A stretch of DNA of 10,006 nucleotides. Origin: Rubrivivax sp. (GTDB lineage Bacteria > Pseudomonadota > Gammaproteobacteria > Burkholderiales > Burkholderiaceae). The notes under the pieces are model-generated. The model ran no database searches. It was given only the letters and a program-made list of their open reading frames with translations, and had not been told where the DNA came from. The translations under genes and the position numbers were made by a program. The stretch is from contig SEEY01000096.1 in assembly GCA_004211235.1 (NCBI GenBank), positions 1 through 10,006 on the forward strand. Reading direction: 5' to 3'. Of the stretch, positions 1-7,267 are shown in pieces (within the stretch, counting starts at the first letter, position 1; each line of letters starts with the position of its first letter).

Positions 1-441
1 CGCCTGTTCGCCGACGTGACGCCCGAGACCGCTGCCGGCTTGGTCGGCTGGGCCGGCAAGATCGCCGGCGTGATGGCCTTCCTGGGCCTGTGCATCGTGC
101 TGCGCCGCCCCTTGAGCGCCCGCCTGCCCGAGCTGACCCAGCTCGACGACCTCATGTACAAGTCCATCGCGCTGGGCTTTGCCTTCTTCACCATCGCCAC
201 CATCCTGGGCGCCTTCTGGGCCGCCGAGGCCTGGGGCGGCTACTGGAGCTGGGACCCGAAGGAGACCTGGGCGCTGATCGTCTGGCTGAACTACGCCGCC
301 TGGCTGCACATGCGCCTGATGAAGGGCCTGCGCGGCCAGACGTCGGCCTGGTGGGCCCTCGTCGGCCTGCTGGTGACGACCTTTGCCTTCCTGGGCGTCA
401 ACATGTTCCTCACCGGCCTGCACAGTTACGGCGAACTCTGA
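1..441 (+). CDS. ccsB: Cytochrome c biogenesis protein CcsB (CcsA/ResC family), C-terminal part
   Basis: This is the C-terminal part of a System II cytochrome c synthetase membrane subunit, which with its ResB/Ccs1 partner carries haem across the inner membrane and attaches it to CXXCH motifs of apocytochromes c. The reading frame is open from base 1, so the GTG at 16 is very unlikely to be the true start and the 5' end lies outside the window. The haem-binding WWD signature (W-G-G-Y-W-S-W-D-P-K-E-T-W) is at 232-270. It is flanked by hydrophobic helices and by two histidines typical of the family, at 307-309 and in the terminal G-L-H-S-Y-G (His at 421-423), which is where these proteins normally end. 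About four transmembrane segments are visible. Naming is confusing: the WWD protein is CcsA or ResC in the experimental literature but ccsB in automatic annotation. The resB-like partner would be expected upstream, unseen here. Confidence 0.93.
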   Translation, partial: RLFADVTPETAAGLVGWAGKIAGVMAFLGLCIVLRRPLSARLPELTQLDDLMYKSIALGFAFFTIATILGAFWAAEAWGGYWSWDPKETWALIVWLNYAAWLHMRLMKGLRGQTSAWWALVGLLVTTFAFLGVNMFLTGLHSYGEL

Positions 442-478
442 GCGCGGCGCCGTAGCCGAGGCACTGACCAGCGCGGGC

Positions 479-496
479 GATGCCGCTTTCGGCATC
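479..496 (+). terminator. Perfect 7-bp hairpin downstream of ccsB, candidate terminator
   Basis: GATGCCG (479-485), a CTTT loop (486-489) and CGGCATC (490-496) form a perfect stem-loop 37 bases after the ccsB stop codon. The position suits a transcription end point or 3' RNA-stabilising hairpin for the ccs genes. No run of T follows, only TGTC and later GATTTGTC, so a classical intrinsic terminator is not well supported. Confidence 0.4.
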
Positions 497-568
497 TGTC
501 GCGGCCGATTTGTCATCGCAGTCCGGGCTGGCGACGCCTGCCGCACGTGGATACTTTTCAGAAGTCCT

Positions 569-589
569 CGGCCGCCCACGCGGCGGCCG
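569..589 (+). promoter_or_regulatory. All-GC 8-bp hairpin in the leader of the GH27 gene
   Basis: CGGCCGCC (569-576), a CACGC loop (577-581) and GGCGGCCG (582-589) form a perfect, entirely G/C stem that ends 17 bases before the GGAG ribosome binding site and 26 bases before the preferred ATG. In the hydrolase transcript it would be a very stable leader structure; it could instead help end read-through from ccsB. No T-tract follows. If translation began at the alternative GTG (547) it would lie inside the coding sequence. The role is inferred from position only. Confidence 0.35.
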
Positions 590-615
590 GTGACAAGAAA
601 AACCACGGAGACAGC

Positions 616-1959
616 ATGCTCAGTCGTCGCGCCCTCATCGGCACCGGAGTCGCCGGTGTCGCGGCAGCCACCTTGCCCGCCGAGGCAGCGCCCACAACCG
701 CCGGCGGCGGCGTGCTGGCGCCCATGCCCCCGATGGGCTGGAACAGCTGGAACAGCTTCGCCACCACCATCAACGAGGCCCAGGCGCGCGAGACGGCCCG
801 CATCATGGCCGACAAGCTGCTGCCGGCCGGGTACGACGTCTTCACCATCGACATCCAGTGGTACGAGGCCGGCGCGTCGAGCTACGAGTACAGCGCCACG
901 CCTGAGCCGACCCTGGACGGCCACGGCCGGCTGCTGCCCGCCGTCAACCGCTTTCCGTCCAGCGCCGACGGGCGGGGATTTGCGGCGCTGGCGGCGGACG
1001 TCCACGCGATGGGCCTGAAATTCGGCATCCACCTGATGCGCGGCATCCCGCGCCTGGCGGTGAAACGCAACCTGCCCATCCTCGGCACGCCCTACCGCGC
1101 CGCCGACGTGGCCGACACCGGCAGCGTCTGCTCCTGGAACCCGGACATGTACGGCGTGGACATGCGCAAGCCCGGCGCCCAGGCCTACTACGACAGCGTG
1201 TTCGCGCTCTACGCGGCCTGGGGCGTCGACTTCATCAAGATGGACGACATGAGCCGCCCCTACGACGCCCATGCGCCGGAGATCGAGGCGGCGCACCGCG
1301 CCATCGGGCGCACGAAGCGGCCGATGCTGCTCAGCCTGTCGCCCGGCGAGACGCCCGTCATCCGCGCCGAGCATGTGCGCCGGCATGCGCAGATGTGGCG
1401 CATCTCGGACGACTTCTGGGACGACTGGAAGATGCTGGAAGCCCAGTTCACCCGGCTCGAGAACTGGAACCCGTGGCGGCGCCCGGGCGCCTGGCCCGAC
1501 CCCGACATGCTGCCCCTGGGCCGCCTGGCGCTCGGCGCGCGCGACACGAAGTTCACGCCCGACGAGCAGCGCACGCTGATGACGCTCTGGGCGATCACCC
1601 GCTCGCCGCTAATCATGGGCGGCGACCTGCGTCATCTGGATGACGCCACGCTGGCGCTGCTCACCAACCCCGAGGTGCTGGCGGTCGACCAGGCGAGCAC
1701 CGACAACCAGCCGCATTTCGTCGCGGACGGCGTGCGCGTGTGGTCTGCGCGGCCGGCCGACGGCCGGGGCCGCTATGTCGCGCTGTTCAACACGTCGGAC
1801 AAGGCTCGCGAAGTGGGCATCGCGCTGCGCGACCTCGGCCTGGACAGCTCACCACGCAAGGTGCGCGACCTGTGGGAAAGACGCCCGCTGGCCGACGCCG
1901 CCGGCCGCCTGGCCCAGGTCATCGCGCCGCACGGCGCCGGGCTCTACCGGCTCGGTTAG
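616..1959 (+). CDS. Exported glycoside hydrolase family 27 protein (alpha-galactosidase-like)
   Basis: This is a 447-residue retaining glycosidase that probably removes terminal alpha-D-galactose or a similar sugar (such as beta-L-arabinopyranose) outside the cytoplasm. The N-terminus has a twin-arginine-like signal (S-R-R-A-L-I, then a hydrophobic stretch ending A-E-A near residue 22). The GH27 barrel opens with P-P-M-G-W-N-S-W (38-45). The predicted nucleophile is Asp210 in F-I-K-M-D-D and the acid/base Asp266 in R-I-S-D-D-F-W; a C-terminal beta-sandwich follows (about 365-447). Only one cysteine (Cys172) is present, so the disulfide seen after the nucleophile in many GH27 enzymes is absent; this agrees with export of a folded protein by Tat. 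ATG 616 was chosen because GGAG lies at 607-610, five bases upstream, and the signal peptide follows directly; the in-frame GTG at 547 would add 23 residues in front of it. The family is secure, the exact substrate is not. It appears monocistronic. Confidence 0.9.
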   Translation: MLSRRALIGTGVAGVAAATLPAEAAPTTAGGGVLAPMPPMGWNSWNSFATTINEAQARETARIMADKLLPAGYDVFTIDIQWYEAGASSYEYSATPEPTLDGHGRLLPAVNRFPSSADGRGFAALAADVHAMGLKFGIHLMRGIPRLAVKRNLPILGTPYRAADVADTGSVCSWNPDMYGVDMRKPGAQAYYDSVFALYAAWGVDFIKMDDMSRPYDAHAPEIEAAHRAIGRTKRPMLLSLSPGETPVIRAEHVRRHAQMWRISDDFWDDWKMLEAQFTRLENWNPWRRPGAWPDPDMLPLGRLALGARDTKFTPDEQRTLMTLWAITRSPLIMGGDLRHLDDATLALLTNPEVLAVDQASTDNQPHFVADGVRVWSARPADGRGRYVALFNTSDKAREVGIALRDLGLDSSPRKVRDLWERRPLADAAGRLAQVIAPHGAGLYRLG

Positions 1960-1992
1960 ACCACAGTCAAGGCGCGAGCGCGGCGCGCAGCT

Positions 1993-3009
1993 TCAATGCT
2001 GTGCAGCGCGGCGGCGCTCCAGCTTGACGCGGTACATCGCCGCGTCGGACTCGCGCAGCACCTCCTCGAGGCTGGCCTGCTGCGGGTCCAGGCTGGCCAC
2101 GCCGACGCTGGCACCAGCGTAGTCGATGGTGGCCGGCCCCGCCGAATAGCGGCCGGCCGTGGCCTCGGCCAGGCGCCGGCGCATCAGCTGCGCGGCGCTC
2201 ATGCCGTTCTCGCCGAGCTTGGGGCCCAGGCCGATGACGACGAACTCATCACCGCCCATGCGCGCCAGCACATCGCCCGTGCGGAGCACCGCCTGCAGCC
2301 GTTGCGCCACGCCGCGCAGGAATTCGTCGCCGGCATCGTGGCCATGGCTGTCGTTGACCTGCTTGAAGCCGTCCAGGTCGATGGCGCCGGCCAGCAGCCA
2401 GCTGCCGGTGCGCTGCGCCAGGGATGTGATCCTTGCCATCTCCTGCAACAGCGCACGGCGGTTCATCAGGCCGGTGAGCGCGTCGGTCAGCGCCTGGGTG
2501 CGCAGTTCGCTGTTGGCGAGCTGCAGCTGCTCGACGAGGCGCTCTCGAGCGACATGCTGCTCGATGAGGCCGGCGAACAGCTGCAGCGCATGCCGGGCAT
2601 CCGGCGTCATGGCCTGCCGGCGGGAGCTGGCTGCGCACAGCGTGCCGTACAGGGCGCCCTCCTCGGTGCGTACCGGCGTGCTGACATAGGTCTGGATGCC
2701 GAGCAGCCGGGCGGCCTCGGAATCGCCCCAGACGCTGGCGACGTTGTCCGTGTACGGTCGTTCCTCGTCCAGGGCGCGCTTGCACAGCGTGTCGCCCCAG
2801 GGCACGGTCAGACCTTCGGGAATCTGCAGATCCCGCGAGTTGCGGGCGTAGATGACGTGCTGCAGTCCACCCGCGAGGTCCACCGTTGTCAGGTAGGTGG
2901 ACTCCAGGCCGGTGACGGCCTCGAGCATCTCCAGCAGCGGCCGGGTCAGGTCCTCGAGGGTGCGGGCCTGCCGTACGGAGTCGGAGAGCTGGGCGAAGAA
3001 GGAATCCAT
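1993..3009 (-). CDS. GAF-GGDEF diguanylate cyclase
   Basis: This soluble 338-residue protein should condense two GTP into cyclic di-GMP. Residues about 15-155 form a GAF-type sensor domain (with the W-G-D-T-L-C-K-R stretch at 71-78), residues about 150-175 a helical linker, and residues 175-335 the GGDEF domain. The active-site G-G-D-E-F is intact at 252-256. The inhibitory I-site R-T-G-D (243-246) lies five residues before it, so product feedback inhibition is expected. The substrate-binding stretch D-L-D-G-F-K-Q-V-N-D (211-220) is also intact. No transmembrane segment or signal peptide is seen, so the signal is cytoplasmic; the GAF ligand cannot be read from sequence. The ATG at 3009 is preferred over a TTG two codons upstream (3015); neither has a clear Shine-Dalgarno sequence. 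It lies 40 bp downstream of the Lrp/AsnC gene on the same strand, so co-transcription is possible. It converges with the GH27 gene, 33 bp away. Confidence 0.93.
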   Translation of the reverse strand: MDSFFAQLSDSVRQARTLEDLTRPLLEMLEAVTGLESTYLTTVDLAGGLQHVIYARNSRDLQIPEGLTVPWGDTLCKRALDEERPYTDNVASVWGDSEAARLLGIQTYVSTPVRTEEGALYGTLCAASSRRQAMTPDARHALQLFAGLIEQHVARERLVEQLQLANSELRTQALTDALTGLMNRRALLQEMARITSLAQRTGSWLLAGAIDLDGFKQVNDSHGHDAGDEFLRGVAQRLQAVLRTGDVLARMGGDEFVVIGLGPKLGENGMSAAQLMRRRLAEATAGRYSAGPATIDYAGASVGVASLDPQQASLEEVLRESDAAMYRVKLERRRAAQH

Positions 3010-3049
3010 GGGCAACGGTCGAATCGCGACCGCGCTACTTTAGGGCGCG

Positions 3050-3520
3050 TCAGCCCACCGGCAGTGCGGTTTCATATTTCACTTCACGCAACACGACGTT
3101 GCTGCGCACGCTGCTCACGCCCGGCAGCTTGAAGATGTGCTGCTGCAGGAACTGGTCGTAGGCCTTCATGTCGGCCGCGACGACCTTGATGACGTAGTCA
3201 GCCTCGCCCGTGATGGCATGGCACTCGATGATTTCGCGCCGCGTGCCCACGAGCCGCTCGAACTGCTCCACCGAACCTTCGCTGTGCCGCACCAGACTGA
3301 CGTTGGCCAGCACCAGAACGGACAGGCCGACCTTCTCGCGGTCCACCAGCACGACCTGGCCGCGGATGACCCCGCGGTCCTCCAGCTCCTTCACGCGCCG
3401 CCACACCGGCGTGGCCGACAGGCCCACCTTCTCGGCCAGCGCCTGCGTGGACAGCCGTGCGTCGGCCTGCAGGGCGTCGAGGATCTGCAGGCTGGCGCGG
3501 TCGAAGTCAGTCGTTTCCAT
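3050..3520 (-). CDS. Lrp/AsnC family transcriptional regulator
   Basis: This 156-residue feast/famine regulator has the usual family length and layout. An N-terminal winged helix-turn-helix (about 6-55, recognition region G-L-S-A-T-P-V-W-R-R-V at 33-43) is joined to a C-terminal RAM domain (about 65-145). The RAM domain carries the hallmark H-A-I-T-G-E-A-D-Y-V-I-K-V (101-113), whose G-x-x-D-Y part belongs to the amino acid effector pocket. Such proteins act as dimers or octamers and sense amino acids. The ATG at 3520 is supported by GAGAG (complement of 3526-3530) five bases upstream. The gene is divergent from the fused indolepyruvate-type oxidoreductase, and a palindrome in the shared gap (3534-3550) starts only 13 bases from this start codon, so autoregulation plus control of the oxidoreductase is the simplest model. 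The effector is unknown; phenylalanine, tyrosine, tryptophan or leucine would fit the neighbour. Confidence 0.95.
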   Translation of the reverse strand: METTDFDRASLQILDALQADARLSTQALAEKVGLSATPVWRRVKELEDRGVIRGQVVLVDREKVGLSVLVLANVSLVRHSEGSVEQFERLVGTRREIIECHAITGEADYVIKVVAADMKAYDQFLQQHIFKLPGVSSVRSNVVLREVKYETALPVG

Positions 3521-3533
3521 AGAAGCTCTCTTT

Positions 3534-3550
3534 TGAGATAAATCATCTCA
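3534..3550. promoter_or_regulatory. Perfect palindrome, candidate Lrp/AsnC operator
   Basis: TGAGATAAATCATCTCA has two perfect 6-bp arms (TGAGAT/ATCTCA) around an AT-rich 5-bp centre. It lies in the 112-bp gap between the divergent regulator and oxidoreductase genes and stands out from the GC-rich surroundings. Size, symmetry and AT-rich centre resemble Lrp/AsnC-family operators. A weak -35/-10 pair for the rightward gene (TTGAGA 3533-3538, AAACAT 3555-3560, 16-bp spacer) would enclose it. Binding is inferred. Confidence 0.55.
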
Positions 3551-3572
3551 CTTCAAACATCAGTCCAGCGCA

Positions 3573-3590
3573 TTGAGGCAAATTCATCTA
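3573..3590. promoter_or_regulatory. Degenerate second copy of the candidate operator
   Basis: TTGAGGCAAATTCATCTA repeats the left and central parts of the palindrome sequence starting at 3533: TTGAG, two differing bases, AAAT, one inserted T, then CATCT. The two copies begin exactly 40 bp apart, close to four helical turns, as expected if two regulator dimers bind the same DNA face. The copy is imperfect and its own symmetry is weak. Confidence 0.35.
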
Positions 3591-3632
3591 CCGGCGCAGG
3601 GAAAGAATTCCTGTCCGACCAGGAGCCTCCCG

Positions 3633-6600
3633 ATGACCGACACCCTGCGCCCCTACCAGCTCAGCGACAACCTCGCCGCCGAGACCGGCGCGGTCTTCCT
3701 GACCGGCACGCAGGCGCTGGTGCGCTTGCTGCTGGCGCAGAAGAAGCTGGACGCGCGCGCCGGGCTGAAGACGGCCGGCTTCGTCTCCGGCTACCGCGGC
3801 TCCCCGCTGGGCATGGTCGACCAGCAGCTGTGGAAGGCGAAGAAGTTCCTGGATGCCGCCCACATCGAGTTCCTGCCGGCCATCAACGAAGACCTGGCCG
3901 CCACGGCCTGCCTCGGCGTGCAGCGCGTGGCGCTGGACCCGCAGCGCACGGTCGATGGCGTGTTTGCCATGTGGTACGGCAAGGGGCCGGGCGTGGACCG
4001 CTCGGGCGACGCGCTCAAGCACGGCAATGTCTACGGCACCTCGAAACAAGGCGGCGTGCTGGTCGTCTGCGGCGACGACCATGGCTGCGTCTCCAGCAGC
4101 ACACCGCACCAGAGCGACCAGGCGCTGCAGGCCTGGAGCATGCCGCTCGTCCACCCGGCCAATGTGGCCGAGTACCTGGAGTTCGGCCTCTACGGCTGGG
4201 CGCTGTCGCGCTTCTCGGGCGCCTGGGTCGGCTTCAAGGCGATCTCGGAGGTCGTCGAGAGCGGCATGACGGTGGACCTCGACGCGGTGGCGCTGGACTT
4301 CGAGCATGCCGTTGACTTCCAGGCGCCCACCGACCTGCACATCCGCACGGTCGACCTGCCCTCGCTGGAGCTGGAGTCGCGCCTGGCGCACAAGCTCGAC
4401 GCGGTACGGGCATTCGCCAAGGTCAACAGCATCGACAAGCACATCGTCACCAGCCCGGCCGCCACGCTCGGGATCGTCACGGTGGGCAAGGCGCACTACG
4501 ACTTCATGGAGGTGCTGCGCCGGCTCGACCTGGATCCGAACGCGCTGGCCGCAGCCGGCGTGCGCGTCTACAAGGTCGGGCTCGTCTTCCCGCTGGAGCC
4601 GACGCGCATCGTCGAGTTCTGCAGCAACCTGACCGACGTGCTGGTCATCGAGGAGAAGGGGCCGGTCGTCGAACGCCAGATCAAGGAACTGCTCTACCAC
4701 CTGCCCGACTTCCAGCGACCGCGCGTCGTCGGCAAGACGGACGAGCGCGGCGTGCCCGTGCTTTCGGCGTTGGGCGAGCTGCGCCCCAGCCGCATCATGG
4801 GCACGGTGGCCGACTGGCTGGCGCGGCTGAACCCTGCGCTGGACCGCCGCCACCTCGTCGTCGATTTCCTGACGCCCTGTCTGCTCGGCAACGCGGCGGA
4901 CGGCGTGCGCCGCCAGCCCTATTTCTGCTCGGGCTGCCCGCACAACACCAGCACGAAGCTGCCCGAAGGCTCGCGCGCCCTGGCCGGCATTGGCTGCCAC
5001 TTCATGGCCAGCTGGATGGAGCGCGGCACATCCGGCCTCATCCAGATGGGCGCCGAGGGCGTGGACTGGGCGGCCCACTCGCGCTTCACGACCGAGAAGC
5101 ACGTCTTCCAGAACCTCGGCGACGGCACCTACTACCACTCGGGCTATCTCGCCATCCGCCAGGCCATCGCGGCCAAGGCCAACATCACCTACAAGATTCT
5201 CTACAACGACGCCGTCGCGATGACCGGTGGCCAGCCGGTGGACGGCCAGACCAGCGTGCCGCAGATCGCCCGGCAGGTGGAGGCCGAGGGTGTGAAGCGC
5301 CTGGTCGTCGTGTCCGATGAGATCGGCAAGTACGACGGCCATCACGGCCTTTTCCCGGCTGGCACGACCTTCCACGACCGCAGCGAGATGGATGCGGTGC
5401 AGCGCGAGCTGCGCGAGATTCCAGGCGTGACGGTGCTGATCTATGACCAGACCTGCGCCGCCGAAAAGCGCCGCCGCCGCAAGAAGGGTGAGCTTGCTGA
5501 TCCGCCCAAGCGCATCTTCATCAACGAGGCCGTCTGCGAAGGCTGCGGCGACTGCGGCGTGGCGAGCAACTGCCTGAGCGTGGTGCCGGTGGAGACCGAC
5601 TGGGGCCGCAAGCGCGCCATCGAGCAGAGCAGCTGTAACAAGGACTTCTCCTGCGTGAACGGCTTCTGCCCGAGCTTCGTGTCGGTGCACGGGCCGCAGC
5701 TGAAGAAGAAGGCCGGCGCCAGCTACACGGCGCAGGACCTGGGACGCGAGATCGCCGCCATCACGCCGCCGACGTCGTGGCGATGGACCGGGCCATTCGA
5801 CATGCTGGTCACCGGCGTCGGCGGCACGGGCGTTGTCACGGTCGGCGCGCTGGTGACGATGGCGGCCCATCTGGAAGGCAAGCAGGCCTCGGTGCTGGAC
5901 TTCATGGGCTTTGCGCAGAAGGGCGGCGCGGTGTTGTCGTTCGTTCGAGTCGCGCCCACGCTGGACCTGCTCAACCAGGTGCGCATCGACACGCAACAAG
6001 CCGATGTGCTGCTGGCCTGCGACATGGTGGTGGGCGCGTCGGCCGATGCGCTCGGCACCGTCAAGGCCGGCCGCACGGTCATCCTCGCCAACACGCACGA
6101 GCTGCCCACCGCCGCCTTCGTGCGCAACCCGGATGCGTCGCTGCAGGGCGACTCGCTGCTGGCCAAGATGAAGTTCGCCGTCGGCGAGCCGGGTGAGCTG
6201 GCGACCATCGACGCGCAGGACATCTCGCAGCGGCTGATGGGCGACACGCTGCCCAGCAACATCATCATGCTGGGCGCCTGCTGGCAACGCGGGCTCATCC
6301 CCGTCAGCGAGGCGGCGCTGATGCGCGCCATCGAGTTGAACGGCGTCGCCGTCGAAGCCAACAAGACCGCCTTCTCCCTGGGCCGCCTGGCCATCGCGGC
6401 ACCCGACGCCATTGCGCGGCTGGCCGGCGATGTCAACGTCGTCAAGCTGTTCAACTTCGACCAGCTCGACGGCCCTGACGGGCTGATCGAGCGGCGGGTG
6501 AAGTTCCTGACCGACTACCAGGACGCCGCCTATGCCCAGCGCTACCGCAATCTCGTGGACCGCGTACGCGCCGCCGAAACGGCCCTTGGCAAGGGCCAGC

Positions 6601-7163
6601 GCCTGACCCAGGCCGTGGCCCGCTACTACGCCAAGCTGCTGGCCATCAAGGACGAACACGAGGTGGCGCGCCTGTACACCGACGGTCGCTTCGAGGCGGC
6701 AATGAAGGCGCAGTTCGAGCACTGGGAGCGGCTGAGCTTCCACCTCGCCCCGCCGCTGATCTCGCGCCCCGGCGCGGACGGCCGGGCGAAGAAGATCGAG
6801 CTGGGCTCATGGACCTTCACGGCCTTCAAGTGGCTCGCGAAGTTGAAGGGCCTGCGCGGCACGCCACTGGACGTGTTCGGCAAGACCGAGGAGCGCCGCA
6901 TGGAGCGGCAACTGATCGGCGACTATGAAACGCTCATCAATGAGATCCTGGCGTCATTGACGCCCGACAACCTCGCGACCGCCGTCGAGCTGGCCCGGCT
7001 GCCGGAAAAGATCCGCGGCTACGGCCATGTGAAGCAGGCCAACGTCGCGGCGGTTCGCAAGCAGACAGTGGCGTTGCTGGACCGCTTCCATGGCCGCGCG
7101 GCGGACGTGGTGGCGCAGCCGGTCGCGATGCCGGCGCGGGTCAAGGGCGTGGCGGAACTCTGA
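3633..7163 (+). CDS. Fused indolepyruvate ferredoxin oxidoreductase family protein (IorA-IorB type, DUF6537 tail)
   Basis: This 1176-residue cytoplasmic enzyme belongs to the thiamine diphosphate-dependent 2-oxoacid:acceptor oxidoreductases and should oxidatively decarboxylate 2-oxoacids such as indolepyruvate, phenylpyruvate or branched-chain oxoacids to acyl-CoA, passing electrons to a ferredoxin-like acceptor. Domains in order: alpha/pyrimidine-binding domain (about 15-260); linker domain (about 290-400); TPP-binding domain (about 430-605) with G-D-G-T at 496-499; a cysteine-rich Fe-S region (608-680; Cys635, 638, 641, 647, 668, 674, 679, plus Cys608); gamma domain (about 725-915) opening with G-V-G-G-T-G (728-733); and a C-terminal DUF6537 region (about 945-1165) of unknown role. 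Thus the two subunits of archaeal Ior are fused in one chain. ATG 3633 is chosen for AGGAG at 3621-3625, seven bases upstream; the frame is open further upstream to a TTG at 3573 without such support. It is divergent from an Lrp/AsnC gene. The true substrate and acceptor are not visible here. Confidence 0.93.
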   Translation: MTDTLRPYQLSDNLAAETGAVFLTGTQALVRLLLAQKKLDARAGLKTAGFVSGYRGSPLGMVDQQLWKAKKFLDAAHIEFLPAINEDLAATACLGVQRVALDPQRTVDGVFAMWYGKGPGVDRSGDALKHGNVYGTSKQGGVLVVCGDDHGCVSSSTPHQSDQALQAWSMPLVHPANVAEYLEFGLYGWALSRFSGAWVGFKAISEVVESGMTVDLDAVALDFEHAVDFQAPTDLHIRTVDLPSLELESRLAHKLDAVRAFAKVNSIDKHIVTSPAATLGIVTVGKAHYDFMEVLRRLDLDPNALAAAGVRVYKVGLVFPLEPTRIVEFCSNLTDVLVIEEKGPVVERQIKELLYHLPDFQRPRVVGKTDERGVPVLSALGELRPSRIMGTVADWLARLNPALDRRHLVVDFLTPCLLGNAADGVRRQPYFCSGCPHNTSTKLPEGSRALAGIGCHFMASWMERGTSGLIQMGAEGVDWAAHSRFTTEKHVFQNLGDGTYYHSGYLAIRQAIAAKANITYKILYNDAVAMTGGQPVDGQTSVPQIARQVEAEGVKRLVVVSDEIGKYDGHHGLFPAGTTFHDRSEMDAVQRELREIPGVTVLIYDQTCAAEKRRRRKKGELADPPKRIFINEAVCEGCGDCGVASNCLSVVPVETDWGRKRAIEQSSCNKDFSCVNGFCPSFVSVHGPQLKKKAGASYTAQDLGREIAAITPPTSWRWTGPFDMLVTGVGGTGVVTVGALVTMAAHLEGKQASVLDFMGFAQKGGAVLSFVRVAPTLDLLNQVRIDTQQADVLLACDMVVGASADALGTVKAGRTVILANTHELPTAAFVRNPDASLQGDSLLAKMKFAVGEPGELATIDAQDISQRLMGDTLPSNIIMLGACWQRGLIPVSEAALMRAIELNGVAVEANKTAFSLGRLAIAAPDAIARLAGDVNVVKLFNFDQLDGPDGLIERRVKFLTDYQDAAYAQRYRNLVDRVRAAETALGKGQRLTQAVARYYAKLLAIKDEHEVARLYTDGRFEAAMKAQFEHWERLSFHLAPPLISRPGADGRAKKIELGSWTFTAFKWLAKLKGLRGTPLDVFGKTEERRMERQLIGDYETLINEILASLTPDNLATAVELARLPEKIRGYGHVKQANVAAVRKQTVALLDRFHGRAADVVAQPVAMPARVKGVAEL

Positions 7164-7267
7164 GCGGCGGCGAGCCGGGTCCGACGCGCGACCGGCATCC
7201 GGACTGACACGGGCCGGCGCACACGGCGCCTATCTTGAAGGTCATCCTCAGACCTGGAGCCACCGCC

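Noticed and set aside
547..615. GTG start at 547 for the GH27 protein
   Set aside because: It would add 23 polar residues before a Tat-like signal and has no clear ribosome binding site, whereas ATG 616 has GGAG five bases upstream.
383..1018. Plus-strand frame overlapping the end of ccsB and the start of the GH27 gene
   Set aside because: Its translation is Pro/Arg/Ser/Thr-rich without motifs and it overlaps two well-supported genes in another frame.
1960..1992. GC-rich repeats (GCGCG/CGCGC) in the convergent gap between the GH27 and cyclase genes
   Set aside because: The short runs are expected by chance at this GC content and no convincing stem with a T-tract forms.
1996..3132. Open frame of 378 codons on the plus strand over the diguanylate cyclase
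   Set aside because: The minus strand encodes an intact GAF-GGDEF protein with active and inhibitory sites; the plus translation has no domain and runs into the regulator gene.
3588..6743. Open frame of 1051 codons on the minus strand inside the oxidoreductase gene
   Set aside because: It lies fully antisense to a gene with clear family motifs; its translation is low-complexity His/Arg/Ala/Val-rich with no recognisable domain, as expected from third-position GC bias.
7164..7267. Possible terminator (GTCCG 7179-7183 with CGGAC 7200-7204) and promoter (CTGACA 7204-7209, TATCTT 7231-7236) before the flavin-protein gene
   Set aside because: The stem is only 5 bp with a 16-base loop and no T-tract, and the hexamers are 21 bp apart, too far for a normal sigma-70 promoter.
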